Positions 17,614 through 26,032 of a DNA stretch of 64,000 bases are shown in pieces. The notes beneath the pieces are model-generated. The model had not been told where the DNA came from and did no database searches. It saw only the letters and a list, made by a program, of their open reading frames with translations. This DNA is from Spirosoma validum (GTDB lineage Bacteria; Bacteroidota; Bacteroidia; Cytophagales; Spirosomataceae), in contig NZ_JACXAA010000003.1 in the NCBI RefSeq assembly GCF_014699035.1, positions 434,001 through 498,000 of the forward strand, given 5' to 3'. Each line of letters starts with the position of its first letter. The first letter of the stretch is position 1. The translations under genes and the position numbers were made by a program.

Positions 17614-17853
17614 ATGTGGGCTACGCAGGTGCTGAAAACGCTGGCAAAGGCAGGTATTACGTCACGCGCCGAAATTACGGACGCTACGATGGCTCGCCGT
17701 TCGCAATACGTTATACTCAATAAAGACCCATATATTTTACAGGCTGCCGACGTATTGGTGGAAATTCTGCGACGGATGCACAAGCATCAGGATAAGAAAA
17801 ACGACCTGCTCGCTGAATTGCAGCCGGCTCACAAGATTGCAGTATGTTCCTGA
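17614..17853 (+). CDS. Possible small hypothetical protein
   Basis: A 79-residue open frame beginning MWATQVLKTLAKAGI and ending PAHKIAVCS, with a plausible helical, charged composition (VEILRRMHKHQDKKNDLL). The same frame stays open upstream for about 25 codons (EEILWFFETTHVLV) without another ATG, so it may be a 5'-truncated gene instead of a complete one. I do not recognise it. It lies between tkt and the hybrid regulator, which converges on it. Low confidence. Confidence 0.35.
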   Translation: MWATQVLKTLAKAGITSRAEITDATMARRSQYVILNKDPYILQAADVLVEILRRMHKHQDKKNDLLAELQPAHKIAVCS

Positions 17854-17873
17854 TTAATCTTTTACTTTATAAT

Positions 17874-20800
17874 CTAATTGACAGATGGCGTTCCTTTCGC
17901 GTATTCGCTGGGATTTTGCCCAAACACTTTCTTGAACTCACGGCTGAAATAACGTCGGTCGTCAAACCCTACCTCATAAGCCACCTCGTTGATGTTCAGA
18001 GACCCTTGCTGAAGTAAATGGGCGGCTCGTTTCATGCGAATGGATTTCGTGAAATCATTCACTGACATATCGGTCAGCGCTTTGAGTTTTTTGTAGAGCA
18101 CCGGCGCACTCATTCCCACCTCAACTGTCAGCATCTCAACCCCAAATTCCGGATTATTCATGTGTTGTTCCGTAATCTGTACGATTTTATTGATAAATCG
18201 CTCATCGACTGGGTTAGTAGCAGACGGAGGGATTTCCTGAATGATTTGACTACTGTATTTTTTACGTATCAGTTCACGAGCTTTAAAGAGATTACGAATG
18301 GTAATCTCCAAAATCTGTACGTTCACTGGTTTGGTGAGATAACTATCGGCTCCTGTCTCAAGACCTTCTACCTGATAGACAGTAGCGGCTTTTGCCGTGA
18401 GCAGAATCACGGGAATGTGACTTGTTCGTTCATCTGATTTCAATCGACGACACAGCTCCAGCCCATCGACATCGGCCATCATAATGTCGCTGATAATCAT
18501 GTCGGGTATGCGATCGACAGCTGCGTCCCATCCTTCCCGCCCGTTTGTTGCTTCAATAACAGTATACTGATGCTTCAGAATACCCTTAACAAAGCTTCTT
18601 AGTTCAGTATTGTCTTCAACAAGTAAGATAGTATGGTCTTTAGCTGTTTCGGAATCTGTTTCTGAGGGTGTAGTGAGCTGTTCATTCGCTTCTTTATCGA
18701 TGGTAGGTAGGAGTAAGGGTGGAGCAACAAGTTGGTCTTGAGTAAAGTGATGGTGCCCTTTCCGAAGACTAATTATGAAACATGTAAAGCCGTTCTGCCC
18801 ATTCTGAGCTTCTTTGCTTTCAACAGTTAAAGTACCATAGTGCAACTCCGTAATAGTTCGCGATAGAGCGAGTCCTATGCCGTAACCTGTATTTTTTTTT
18901 CCGTAATCGTATATCTGGAAGTAATTGCTGAATAATTTTTTAACATTCTCTTCAGAAATTCCTTTTCCATTATCCAAAATTTTAATTTCTACAGAATCGG
19001 TTTTTTCTTCAATCTCGACACGAATCTCACCTCCGTCTGAAATGAATTTGTACGCATTGGAAAGTAAATTGTAAATTACTTTTACTACTTGATTCGCATC
19101 AAACCAGAGAGGAATAGACGGTTCATTTGTTGAGAAAGAAAAGTTGATATTTCGTTTTTCGGATAAATGCAGAAACGAAGTAATAATATTTTTAATGAAT
19201 GCGACAATATCATTCTGGGAAACATGAAGTGATAGTTGCTTACTTTCTGCTTTTCGAAAGTCCATTAACTCTGTAACTAAACTTAGCAGGCTATCTGAGC
19301 TATTTTTTGCGTAAGTCAGCTGTCTTTGGACATCAGCGTCGTCTTTTTTCGTGTTGAGGAGTACATCAACCGGTCCAATGATCAGCGTCAGGTGAGTACG
19401 AATTTCATGGGAGATATTTGTGAAAAAATCTAATTTGGCCTGGTGTAACTCCTGCTCACGATTAAAGTTGTTTCTAAGCCAGAAGAATCGTAGGATGAAA
19501 TACAATACGGCTGCAAATGCCAGCAAATATAGGCCATATGCCCACCATGTTTTCCACCAGGGAGGGAGCATGACGATACGTAGTTGAGTCGGTTGCGTGC
19601 TCCAAATGCCGTCGTTATTGGCTCCTTTCACCAGTAATGTATATTCTCCGGCGGGAAGGTTGTTATATGTAATGGATGGCGTTTTAACGTAATGCCACTC
19701 CTGATCTATGCCTTTTAGTTTATAAGCGTATTGATTCTTTCCGGCTTTGATGTAGTTCAATACCGCAAAATTTATGGTGAAAAAGTTTTGCTCATGGTTG
19801 AATGTTATCTCATCCGTTGCGCCAATATCATTTACCAGTAAATTGCTTTTGTCACCAGCCTGTATGGGTTTGTTAGAGACTTCCAGAGCGGTGAATACGA
19901 CCGTCGGTGGCTTAGTATTAATTTTAATTGCAGCAGGATCAAAGTAGACTAAGCCGTCATTAGTACCGAAATATAATCGTCCATCACGACCACGATATGA
20001 CGCATTACCTTCAAATTCACTACCTGGAATCCCATCGGAACTGGTATACGTATAGCTACGTTTTTTTTCAGGGTCAAAGCGCGTCAAACCATTCTCAGTA
20101 CTAAGCCACAGCATACCAGTGTTATCACTCTCGATCGCAGTAATTACACGTTGCGATAAACCGTCTATTGTTCCATAGTCTATAAATTTAATGTTACTTG
20201 GATCGAATCGTTTCAATCCACTATAATCGGTTCCTACCCATATTTTACCGTGATTGTCTTCACAGATAGAGTTAACTTTACCAGACATCGGCGAATTGGC
20301 ATTTGGGGGGATTTCAGTAAAAGGTATCCACTCGATACGAGAACTTTTATAACGAAGTAGAAAAACTCCTTCTATTCCGCCAAGCCAAATATTTTTATGT
20401 GAATCTTCAATTAAGACAGGTACTGACGAATTACTAATAAATGGCTTAGCTTCCGAAGAAGGAGTACTTTGAGATAGGTATGGATGAAAAACACCATTAC
20501 GTTTATCGAAAAGGAATAATTGTCTGTTGCTTATACACCAGAAACGCTGTTGACTGTCTTCCAATAAGGCAGCTACATGATCATAATTCTTGTCTGTCGA
20601 ATAGTGATAAGTTGTCCACAGTCGGTGATCTGGATCCAGCCGACTAAGCCCTCCCCGGCGCGTGCCTACCCAGGTATAGCCTTCTTTGTCGACGTAGATG
20701 GCTTTTATCTGATTGGACGACAGGCTTTTCGCCGGATCAGAACCTGCCTCATAATGAGCGATCAAGCCGGTCCGGGGATTTATATAATCTAATCCTTCGC

Positions 20801-21986
20801 CATCGGCTCCAACCCATAGATTTTGCTCATAGTCTTCGGCAATACGATTAACTAGTTTACTACTAAGACCTTTAGCTGACTTTTTCGCTTTTAGAATGTT
20901 GAATGGAGCGTTATCAGGAGGTAACACGTTGACTCCCGCATAATACGTACCTACCCACACTGATCCCTGCTTATCTCGAAAAAGGGAATAAACACTGTTA
21001 TCGGCTAAACTTTGTGGATTATCGGGATCGTTTTGATAAAAGGTGAAATTTACTTTAGAAGGCTCTAATTGAATGATCCCTTCCACCGTACCAATCCAAA
21101 TCGTTCCGGTCTTGTCGAGGTGCATGCAATTAATTTCATTATGTGCCGACAAAATACCCGCTGATGCTTTCTTACGGAAGTGAATGAATGCTTCTGACGA
21201 TGGGTCATAACGATCTAAATCACCGCTTTTAGTGCCGACCCATAGTCTGTTTTGCCGATCTATAACCAAGGCTGTGACCAAATCACTACTCAGGCTCGTG
21301 GAGTTATTTGGGTTGTGTGTGAACGTTTTGTAGCGGAAAGTACTCTGCTCAAATTCCACTCGGATAAGCCCTCCATTCGTTGCCAGCCATAAATTACCTT
21401 CGCGATCCTCATCGATACTATGGATAATGTTTTGACCACCGGAGCCTGAAAAAATATAACGCTCAAATCGGCTCGTTGAAGGGTCGGCAAGACGATTTAA
21501 GCCGTCTGCTGTTCCAATCCATATATTGCCTTTACGATCTTCAAAAAAGCAGTATATGTCATTACTGCTTAAGCTGGTTTTGACGGCTGAATCATAAAAA
21601 AATTGTTGAAAAGAATCTGTCTTCGGATTGTATTTGTTTAACCCTTTGCCGGTACCAATCCACAAATTATTACGAGAGTCATAGAGAGAAGCTGATACAT
21701 AGCTGGAAGAGATGCTTGAAGGATCGGCTGGATCATTTCTATACGTTCGAAGAGCCCGTGAATCGTATCTGTTCAGACCATCCAAAGTAGAAAACCACAT
21801 AAATCCCTTGTCGTCCTGCGTAATCGATAACACGGTATTCTGGGCAAGGCCGTCCCGAACATCTATATGTTGAAAAGCAGGTGACTGTGCCAGAGTAAAA
21901 TAATTAACAGTAGCAGTGAGGAAAAGAGTAATATAGACAATCTTAACGACTAATGAATAATTGGAAGCAGTAAAGCGTACTCTCAT
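17874..21986 (-). CDS. Hybrid two-component system regulator (propeller-kinase-receiver-AraC)
   Basis: A 1370-residue single-protein signalling system. After a signal peptide (cut near LAQ-SP), reg_prop propeller repeats (IWIGT / LWVGT type) fill about 40-700. The Y_Y_Y domain covers about 725-800, a membrane helix lies near 815-835, and HisKA carries His860 in FTNISHEIRTHLTLI. HATPase_c has DNGKGIS and GIGLALS. A receiver has Asp1167 in ISDIMMADVDG, and an AraC-type helix-turn-helix ends the protein (about 1265-1360). Such proteins sense glycans in the periplasm and activate polysaccharide-use genes. The usual Pro five residues after the His is His865. No Sus genes are adjacent. A 22-bp direct repeat lies upstream. 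Confidence 0.95.
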   Translation of the reverse strand: MRVRFTASNYSLVVKIVYITLFLTATVNYFTLAQSPAFQHIDVRDGLAQNTVLSITQDDKGFMWFSTLDGLNRYDSRALRTYRNDPADPSSISSSYVSASLYDSRNNLWIGTGKGLNKYNPKTDSFQQFFYDSAVKTSLSSNDIYCFFEDRKGNIWIGTADGLNRLADPSTSRFERYIFSGSGGQNIIHSIDEDREGNLWLATNGGLIRVEFEQSTFRYKTFTHNPNNSTSLSSDLVTALVIDRQNRLWVGTKSGDLDRYDPSSEAFIHFRKKASAGILSAHNEINCMHLDKTGTIWIGTVEGIIQLEPSKVNFTFYQNDPDNPQSLADNSVYSLFRDKQGSVWVGTYYAGVNVLPPDNAPFNILKAKKSAKGLSSKLVNRIAEDYEQNLWVGADGEGLDYINPRTGLIAHYEAGSDPAKSLSSNQIKAIYVDKEGYTWVGTRRGGLSRLDPDHRLWTTYHYSTDKNYDHVAALLEDSQQRFWCISNRQLFLFDKRNGVFHPYLSQSTPSSEAKPFISNSSVPVLIEDSHKNIWLGGIEGVFLLRYKSSRIEWIPFTEIPPNANSPMSGKVNSICEDNHGKIWVGTDYSGLKRFDPSNIKFIDYGTIDGLSQRVITAIESDNTGMLWLSTENGLTRFDPEKKRSYTYTSSDGIPGSEFEGNASYRGRDGRLYFGTNDGLVYFDPAAIKINTKPPTVVFTALEVSNKPIQAGDKSNLLVNDIGATDEITFNHEQNFFTINFAVLNYIKAGKNQYAYKLKGIDQEWHYVKTPSITYNNLPAGEYTLLVKGANNDGIWSTQPTQLRIVMLPPWWKTWWAYGLYLLAFAAVLYFILRFFWLRNNFNREQELHQAKLDFFTNISHEIRTHLTLIIGPVDVLLNTKKDDADVQRQLTYAKNSSDSLLSLVTELMDFRKAESKQLSLHVSQNDIVAFIKNIITSFLHLSEKRNINFSFSTNEPSIPLWFDANQVVKVIYNLLSNAYKFISDGGEIRVEIEEKTDSVEIKILDNGKGISEENVKKLFSNYFQIYDYGKKNTGYGIGLALSRTITELHYGTLTVESKEAQNGQNGFTCFIISLRKGHHHFTQDQLVAPPLLLPTIDKEANEQLTTPSETDSETAKDHTILLVEDNTELRSFVKGILKHQYTVIEATNGREGWDAAVDRIPDMIISDIMMADVDGLELCRRLKSDERTSHIPVILLTAKAATVYQVEGLETGADSYLTKPVNVQILEITIRNLFKARELIRKKYSSQIIQEIPPSATNPVDERFINKIVQITEQHMNNPEFGVEMLTVEVGMSAPVLYKKLKALTDMSVNDFTKSIRMKRAAHLLQQGSLNINEVAYEVGFDDRRYFSREFKKVFGQNPSEYAKGTPSVN

Positions 21987-22485
21987 ATTAAGATCATAGT
22001 TCTGTGAATTATTATATAGGATCCTAATTTTTACTGTATCTATATAATTGGTTTACAAGCGCTAATATGATCAATTATTTATGATATTCACACCTAAAAC
22101 TAAAGTTTTTCACACCTAAATACTGAATGTAAATATATGAACATTTTTATATTTATTAATATATAATTGATTTAATACAGACTGGCCTTTTTGTTTAAGA
22201 TTTTCACACATCTGTTTCGTTAGCTTTGTTCAATTTAGCGTTTGCGAATACATAACTGCCTAAAGTTGGTTCAGCAGGTTGATCATTTGTCAAAAACATA
22301 TGACCCCTGAATTTAATTTATCAGAAGGTCATTAACCGATTTGCAAAAATTAATTAGCTACTAATTGGCAATTGCGCTTTGGGTAGTATAATCGTTAGCT
22401 AATAGACATTCACAGTCGTTTAGCTAACAAAGAATAAATCTTGAGTTTTTAATAAACTAGTGTACTAACTTCTAAATAAAAAATT
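21987..22485. other. AT-rich regulatory region between hybrid regulator and ArsR-type gene
   Basis: About 500 AT-rich bases without a gene, between the divergent hybrid regulator and ArsR-type regulator. It contains a direct repeat at 22087-22120 and a related TTCACACA string near 22203. Confidence 0.6.
22087..22120. promoter_or_regulatory. Direct repeat TTCACACCTAAA, 22-bp period
   Basis: TTCACACCTAAA occurs at 22087-22098 and again at 22109-22120, a period of exactly 22 bases or two helical turns, about 100-130 bases upstream of the hybrid regulator start. Direct repeats with this spacing are what AraC-type domains usually bind, so autoregulation is a fair inference. The repeat itself is directly visible. 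Confidence 0.5.
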
Positions 22486-22767
22486 ATGTTGAATCAAATT
22501 GATGATCAAAAAGTTGACCGGTTGGCGGAGTTATTGAATGTATTAGCCGACCCAACCCGTATGCGTATCATATTGGGCTTGACCAAGCCATCATCAATGA
22601 GTGCCTTACAGCGGCAACTGCAAATTGGGCAAGCGGCCTTAGCACATCATCTAAGTCAAATGCAGGCCAATGGTCTTTTGAACACAGAACAACGTGACGG
22701 CGAGCTTTATTATTTATTGACAGATAGTTCGTTGAACAAGTCTGTAAAGTTGTTACTGACTAAATAG
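22486..22767 (+). CDS. ArsR-family transcriptional regulator
   Basis: A 93-residue winged-helix repressor. The N-terminal helix (VDRLAELLNVLADPTRMRI) carries the ArsR-type LADPTRMRIL motif, followed by MSALQRQLQIGQAALAHHLSQM (recognition helix) and the wing NGLLNTEQRDGELYYLL. No metal-binding cysteines are present, so this is probably a redox- or small-ligand-responsive or purely structural member. It stands alone, divergent from the hybrid regulator, with no operon partner. Confidence 0.88.
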   Translation: MLNQIDDQKVDRLAELLNVLADPTRMRIILGLTKPSSMSALQRQLQIGQAALAHHLSQMQANGLLNTEQRDGELYYLLTDSSLNKSVKLLLTK

Positions 22768-23017
22768 AAGCCATCGAAGTTAGCCTACAACCCCTAGCGA
22801 GTATGGCTTATGCAGGGAACCAAAGAAATCCTAATAATTCAGTCGATGGCAAGGTCGAAAAAAGCCACCGAATATATAGGTATAGTCAGTTTATGAAGAA
22901 ACCGATACTCCCGTAACGTAATATGTAAAATGTGTGTACATTCTTGAACAGGTTCAACAGCCTAATAGCCTACCAGGAGTTTGTGCTATTAGGCTGTTCA
23001 GCTAAATACGTTTATCA
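22768..23017. other. Intergenic region with a shared hairpin
   Basis: 250 bases without a gene. A 14-bp exact inverted repeat (22956-22969 and 22985-22998, AACAGCCTAATAGC) with a 15-base loop lies between the convergent ArsR-type gene and pyrF. It is probably a bidirectional terminator although it has no T tail. Confidence 0.5.
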
Positions 23018-23839
23018 CTAACGTAGTGTCAGGTGAATAGCCATCTCTGTCTGTAGTGTTTTAGCTTCAGCTCTTGCCCGTTCCGCGAAATCAGTACCAT
23101 TAGATGCATACAGAATACTGCGCGATGCATTAACCAGCAAGCCTCCATTGGGTGTTAAGCCCTGACGAGATACGTCTTCTAAACTGCCTCCCTGGGCTCC
23201 TACACCGGGAACAAGTAGGAAATTATCTGGAGCCAGTTCACGAATCCGACTTAGTTCGGCAGCCTGCGTTGCTCCCACGACAAACATTAGTTGATCCGGT
23301 CCAGCCCAGGTCTGAGCAGTGGTAATTACTGTTTCAAATAATTCCTGATCGCCAACCTGTTGCCGCTGGAAATCAGCACTGCCTGAATTGGAGGTCAGAG
23401 CTAATAAAATGACCCATTTTCCTTCATATGCTAGAAAAGGGGTTACTGAATCGCGACCCATGTACGGGGCTACCGTAACGGAGTCAAATGATAGTCCGGC
23501 AGCTGTTTGATCAAAAAATGTGCGAGCGTATAGATCAGATGTGTTACCAATGTCGCCCCGTTTAGCGTCGGCAATCGTAAAGCAATTTTTAGGGATGTAT
23601 TCAAGCGTTTTCTGAAGACTTTCCCAACCGCGCGGGCCTTGAGCTTCGTAGAACGCAATGTTTGGTTTGTAGGCTACGGTAAGATCAGCGGTAGCGTCGA
23701 TAATTGCTTTGTTAAATGTAAAAACCGGGTCGGTCTCTGTTGATAAATGGGGGGGCAATTTGCGCGGATCAGTATCTAAGCCAATGCATAAATAAGACTG
23801 TTTCTGAACGATCTGCCCGCTTAATTCTGAATAAGTCAT
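23018..23839 (-). CDS. pyrF: Orotidine 5'-phosphate decarboxylase
   Basis: A 273-residue enzyme that converts OMP to UMP in pyrimidine synthesis. It is the longer type-2 PyrF: LCIGLDTDPRKLPPHL at the start, VAYKPNIAFYEAQGPRGW for substrate binding, and the catalytic Lys-Asp motif TIADAKRGDIGNTSDLYA. The phosphate-binding region is LLVPGVGAQGG with NASRSILYA near the end. The -7 box at 23877-23884 (TACTTTTG on the minus strand) lies 38 bases upstream of the start. It diverges from rfbC, with the two promoters back to back. Confidence 0.96.
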   Translation of the reverse strand: MTYSELSGQIVQKQSYLCIGLDTDPRKLPPHLSTETDPVFTFNKAIIDATADLTVAYKPNIAFYEAQGPRGWESLQKTLEYIPKNCFTIADAKRGDIGNTSDLYARTFFDQTAAGLSFDSVTVAPYMGRDSVTPFLAYEGKWVILLALTSNSGSADFQRQQVGDQELFETVITTAQTWAGPDQLMFVVGATQAAELSRIRELAPDNFLLVPGVGAQGGSLEDVSRQGLTPNGGLLVNASRSILYASNGTDFAERARAEAKTLQTEMAIHLTLR

Positions 23840-23876
23840 GTTACGTTACCAAATCATCAAATAAAATGATTTGGTT

Positions 23877-23884
23877 CAAAAGTA
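23877..23884 (-). promoter_or_regulatory. Bacteroidota -7 box for pyrF
   Basis: TACTTTTG matches TAnnTTTG on the minus strand 38 bases before the pyrF start. No clear -33 TTG at the usual spacing is visible. Confidence 0.5.
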
Positions 23885-23905
23885 CGACTTACGACATCGG
23901 TTTCA

Positions 23906-23913
23906 TAAATTTG
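23906..23913 (+). promoter_or_regulatory. Bacteroidota -7 box for rfbC
   Basis: TAAATTTG matches TAnnTTTG 39 bases before ATG 23952. It supports that start over the upstream ATG at 23871, which would lie before the predicted transcript start. Confidence 0.5.
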
Positions 23914-23951
23914 CTGCGATCACCAACTATTCATACGAAACAATCTTTCCT

Positions 23952-24497
23952 ATGCAAGTCAGGCACACGGCCATTGAGGGGCTGGTAGAACTTATTCCGC
24001 GCATATTTGAAGACGAACGGGGACATTTCTTTGAATCGTACAACAAGCCTTTGTTTGTATCATTAGGCTTGCCCATGGAGTTTGTACAGGATAACCAATC
24101 CTTTTCGGTAAAAGGTGTTTTGCGTGGATTGCATATGCAAAACGAGCCATTTGCTCAGGGGAAGCTGGTACGGGTTCTAAGTGGGCAGGTGTTAGATATT
24201 GCTGTTGATCTGCGTTCGGATTCACCTACATTCGGTCAGTATGAAACTTTTCTACTGGATGCCCGACTTGCCAATATGGCGTATATACCTGAAGGGTTTG
24301 CCCATGGTTTCGTCGCATTAGAAGATAGTGTTTTCAGCTATAAATGCACGAACGTGTATAACAAGGCCGCTGAATCGGGCATTCGATGGAATGATCCTGA
24401 TCTGAATATCAATTGGGGGGTTAGTAATCCCATCATTTCTGAGAAAGATCAGGAACTGAAATTACTACGGGAAGTCTGCCCACAGGCAGTCGTTTAA
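23952..24497 (+). CDS. rfbC: dTDP-4-dehydrorhamnose 3,5-epimerase
   Basis: A 181-residue cupin-fold enzyme that epimerises dTDP-4-keto-6-deoxyglucose on the way to dTDP-L-rhamnose. Family marks are DERGHFFESYNKPLF, FVQDNQSFSVKGVLRGLHMQ with the catalytic His, GKLVRVLSGQVLDIAVDLR, and YIPEGFAHGFVALED. ATG 23952 gives the standard N-terminus and has a -7 box upstream; the longer 23871 start adds 27 residues not typical of the family. The other rhamnose genes (rfbA, B, D) are not in view. The stop lies inside a 34-bp hairpin. Confidence 0.95.
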   Translation: MQVRHTAIEGLVELIPRIFEDERGHFFESYNKPLFVSLGLPMEFVQDNQSFSVKGVLRGLHMQNEPFAQGKLVRVLSGQVLDIAVDLRSDSPTFGQYETFLLDARLANMAYIPEGFAHGFVALEDSVFSYKCTNVYNKAAESGIRWNDPDLNINWGVSNPIISEKDQELKLLREVCPQAVV

Positions 24498-24564
24498 GTA
24501 AGTGTGCCTGGCGGTGGTGTCAGGTTCGAAAACCTGACACCACCGCCAGGCACACTTACTTAAA
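24493..24564. terminator. 34-bp perfect hairpin overlapping the rfbC stop
   Basis: 24493-24526 and 24531-24564 are exact reverse complements with a 4-base CGAA loop. The rfbC stop codon (24495-24497) is inside the left arm, and the convergent DJ-1 gene stops 2 bases past the right arm. It is probably a bidirectional terminator. Confidence 0.8.
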
Positions 24565-24566
24565 TA

Positions 24567-25259
24567 TCACTTTTCATACATTTCTTCTATTACTTTCCGC
24601 CCCACCTTCCGAGCCGATAGCGGATTCTGGCCAGTTATCAGGCGTTCGTCAACCTCAATATAAGGTAGAAAAGGAATCAAACTTTTGCTGTAAAGCGCAT
24701 TCCTTTTTCGAAGGGCATCTTCTAACAAAAACGGCACTTCCTCGTCAAGCCGCACGAGCTTTTCTTCCATATTTGAGAATCCCGTTATCTGTCTATTCGT
24801 AACAAGCAAAGATCCATCAGATAACGTTACGTTCAGTAAACCGCTGACGCCATGACAAACGGCAGCTACCATGCCACCGTTTTCATACATGTATCGCGTA
24901 ATACGTTGTAGCGTCGGGTCGTCTGGAAAATCCCACATGGTACCGTGTCCACCGGTCAGATAAAGAATCTGGTAGTTGTCTGGGTTGACGTCATCCAGTC
25001 GCAGGGAGTTTTCTAGTTTAGACCGAAAGGTTGGATCATTATACCATTTTTCGTTGATGGTATCGCGTCGGTCTATGCTCTTCTCATCAATCGGGACCAT
25101 ACCACCTTTGGGACTAGCTATATCGTAAGGCAGTTTTCTATCGGCTAGTTCATCGTAAAAGTGGGTAGCCTCATTGAGCCATAAACCCGTTTTGTGTGAT
25201 TTGGTCGGATAGTCAGTATGGTTTGTACAAACGATGAGCGCGCAATAAGTGGGATCCAT
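24567..25259 (-). CDS. DJ-1/PfpI family type-1 glutamine amidotransferase-like protein
   Basis: A 230-residue class-I glutamine-amidotransferase-fold protein. LYLTGGHGTMWDFPDDPTLQ and GMVAAVCHGVSGLLNV, with the nucleophile Cys in a strand-turn-helix, mark the Hsp31/HchA-like or ThiJ/PfpI branch (chaperone, glyoxalase or protease-like roles are known in relatives). DGSLLVTNRQITGFSNMEEKLV and LPYIEVDERLITGQNPLS complete the family pattern. The exact activity cannot be read from the sequence. It converges on rfbC and stops just past the shared hairpin. Confidence 0.9.
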   Translation of the reverse strand: MDPTYCALIVCTNHTDYPTKSHKTGLWLNEATHFYDELADRKLPYDIASPKGGMVPIDEKSIDRRDTINEKWYNDPTFRSKLENSLRLDDVNPDNYQILYLTGGHGTMWDFPDDPTLQRITRYMYENGGMVAAVCHGVSGLLNVTLSDGSLLVTNRQITGFSNMEEKLVRLDEEVPFLLEDALRKRNALYSKSLIPFLPYIEVDERLITGQNPLSARKVGRKVIEEMYEK

Positions 25260-25603
25260 ACAAAAAGTAGTCTTCTAAATCAGAAACAAAACACCTGTCA
25301 TGACGTAGCACATCCAGGGTAATTCTCGTGTAATACGAAGATAAGGTGTTTTCATTAGACCGACTATGTCAGGCAAATGATAGCGAACCTGAAAAAACGT
25401 TGACGTATGATTTGATTGATTTTCAGACGCTCTCCTAGACCTGATCTCATGCTAACCTGACTACGTTAAACCTTTTTCATTCGGACTTATCCAATAGTTG
25501 GCAAAAAGATCCCCAGGCAGATGATTATTTGTCAAAATAAGGTATTGACCTTGTGAATAAATTGTGTTTATATTTGTTGACAAACCGTATTGTACAGACC
25601 GCC
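25260..25603. other. Intergenic region upstream of the 25604 gene
   Basis: 344 bases without a gene. The only feature recognised is a promoter at 25545-25576 for the hypothetical gene at 25604. Confidence 0.5.
25545..25576 (+). promoter_or_regulatory. Bacteroidota-type promoter
   Basis: TTG at 25545-25547 and TATATTTG at 25569-25576 are separated by 21 bases, close to the usual -33/-7 spacing. It overlaps the upstream open-frame start at 25553, so the true start is probably the ATG at 25604. Confidence 0.6.
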
Positions 25604-25999
25604 ATGAAAATTGTCACGTATGAATCGCTACAAGCTGAACATGCATGGATGATTGTAGCCGATCAGCTTCAGCAACGTAACAACATGCTGGCTAAGGGTA
25701 TTTCACATATGGAGCGTAACGCTACCGGATTGCCCATGGCCAGTAGACTGATGATGCTACGTTATCACCTTAAAATGAGCGTGCGTCAGTTAACGCAGGA
25801 AGCCCGTCAGCAGCGTTATTCAGTCCAATTAGATAGTCAACTGGCTGAACAATGGCGGCATGTTCATCAGCTGCTATTTCTACTCCGCCAGATTGATACT
25901 GAACTCGGTCGGGCAACGAACGAAAGCCAAACGTTACGATCATGGCTGGAATCGCTCGAAGCCCGTGTGTACCGGTCAGCGCTGGTACATTTAAATTAA
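25604..25999 (+). CDS. Hypothetical protein, 131 residues
   Basis: I do not recognise this protein. From ATG 25604 it begins MKIVTYESLQAEHAW and is predicted all-helical, rich in Gln, Arg and Leu (AWMIVADQLQQRNNMLAKGI, LRQIDTELGRATNESQ), with no membrane segment. A helical coiled or bundle role is suggested. The frame extends upstream to 25553, but a promoter overlaps that part, so 25604 is preferred. It stands alone, converging on the DUF6807 gene. Confidence 0.6.
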   Translation: MKIVTYESLQAEHAWMIVADQLQQRNNMLAKGISHMERNATGLPMASRLMMLRYHLKMSVRQLTQEARQQRYSVQLDSQLAEQWRHVHQLLFLLRQIDTELGRATNESQTLRSWLESLEARVYRSALVHLN

Positions 26000-26032
26000 C
26001 CACTACAAGTAAATAGCACCTGGTACGTTAGT

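Noticed and set aside
17614..17853. Full gene status of the small frame after tkt
   Set aside because: The frame extends upstream without an ATG and has no recognised family, so it is kept only as a low-confidence feature.
24519..24534. GGTTCGAAAACCTG resembling a tRNA T-loop
   Set aside because: It is the centre of the 34-bp perfect hairpin, and no acceptor, D or anticodon arm fits a tRNA.
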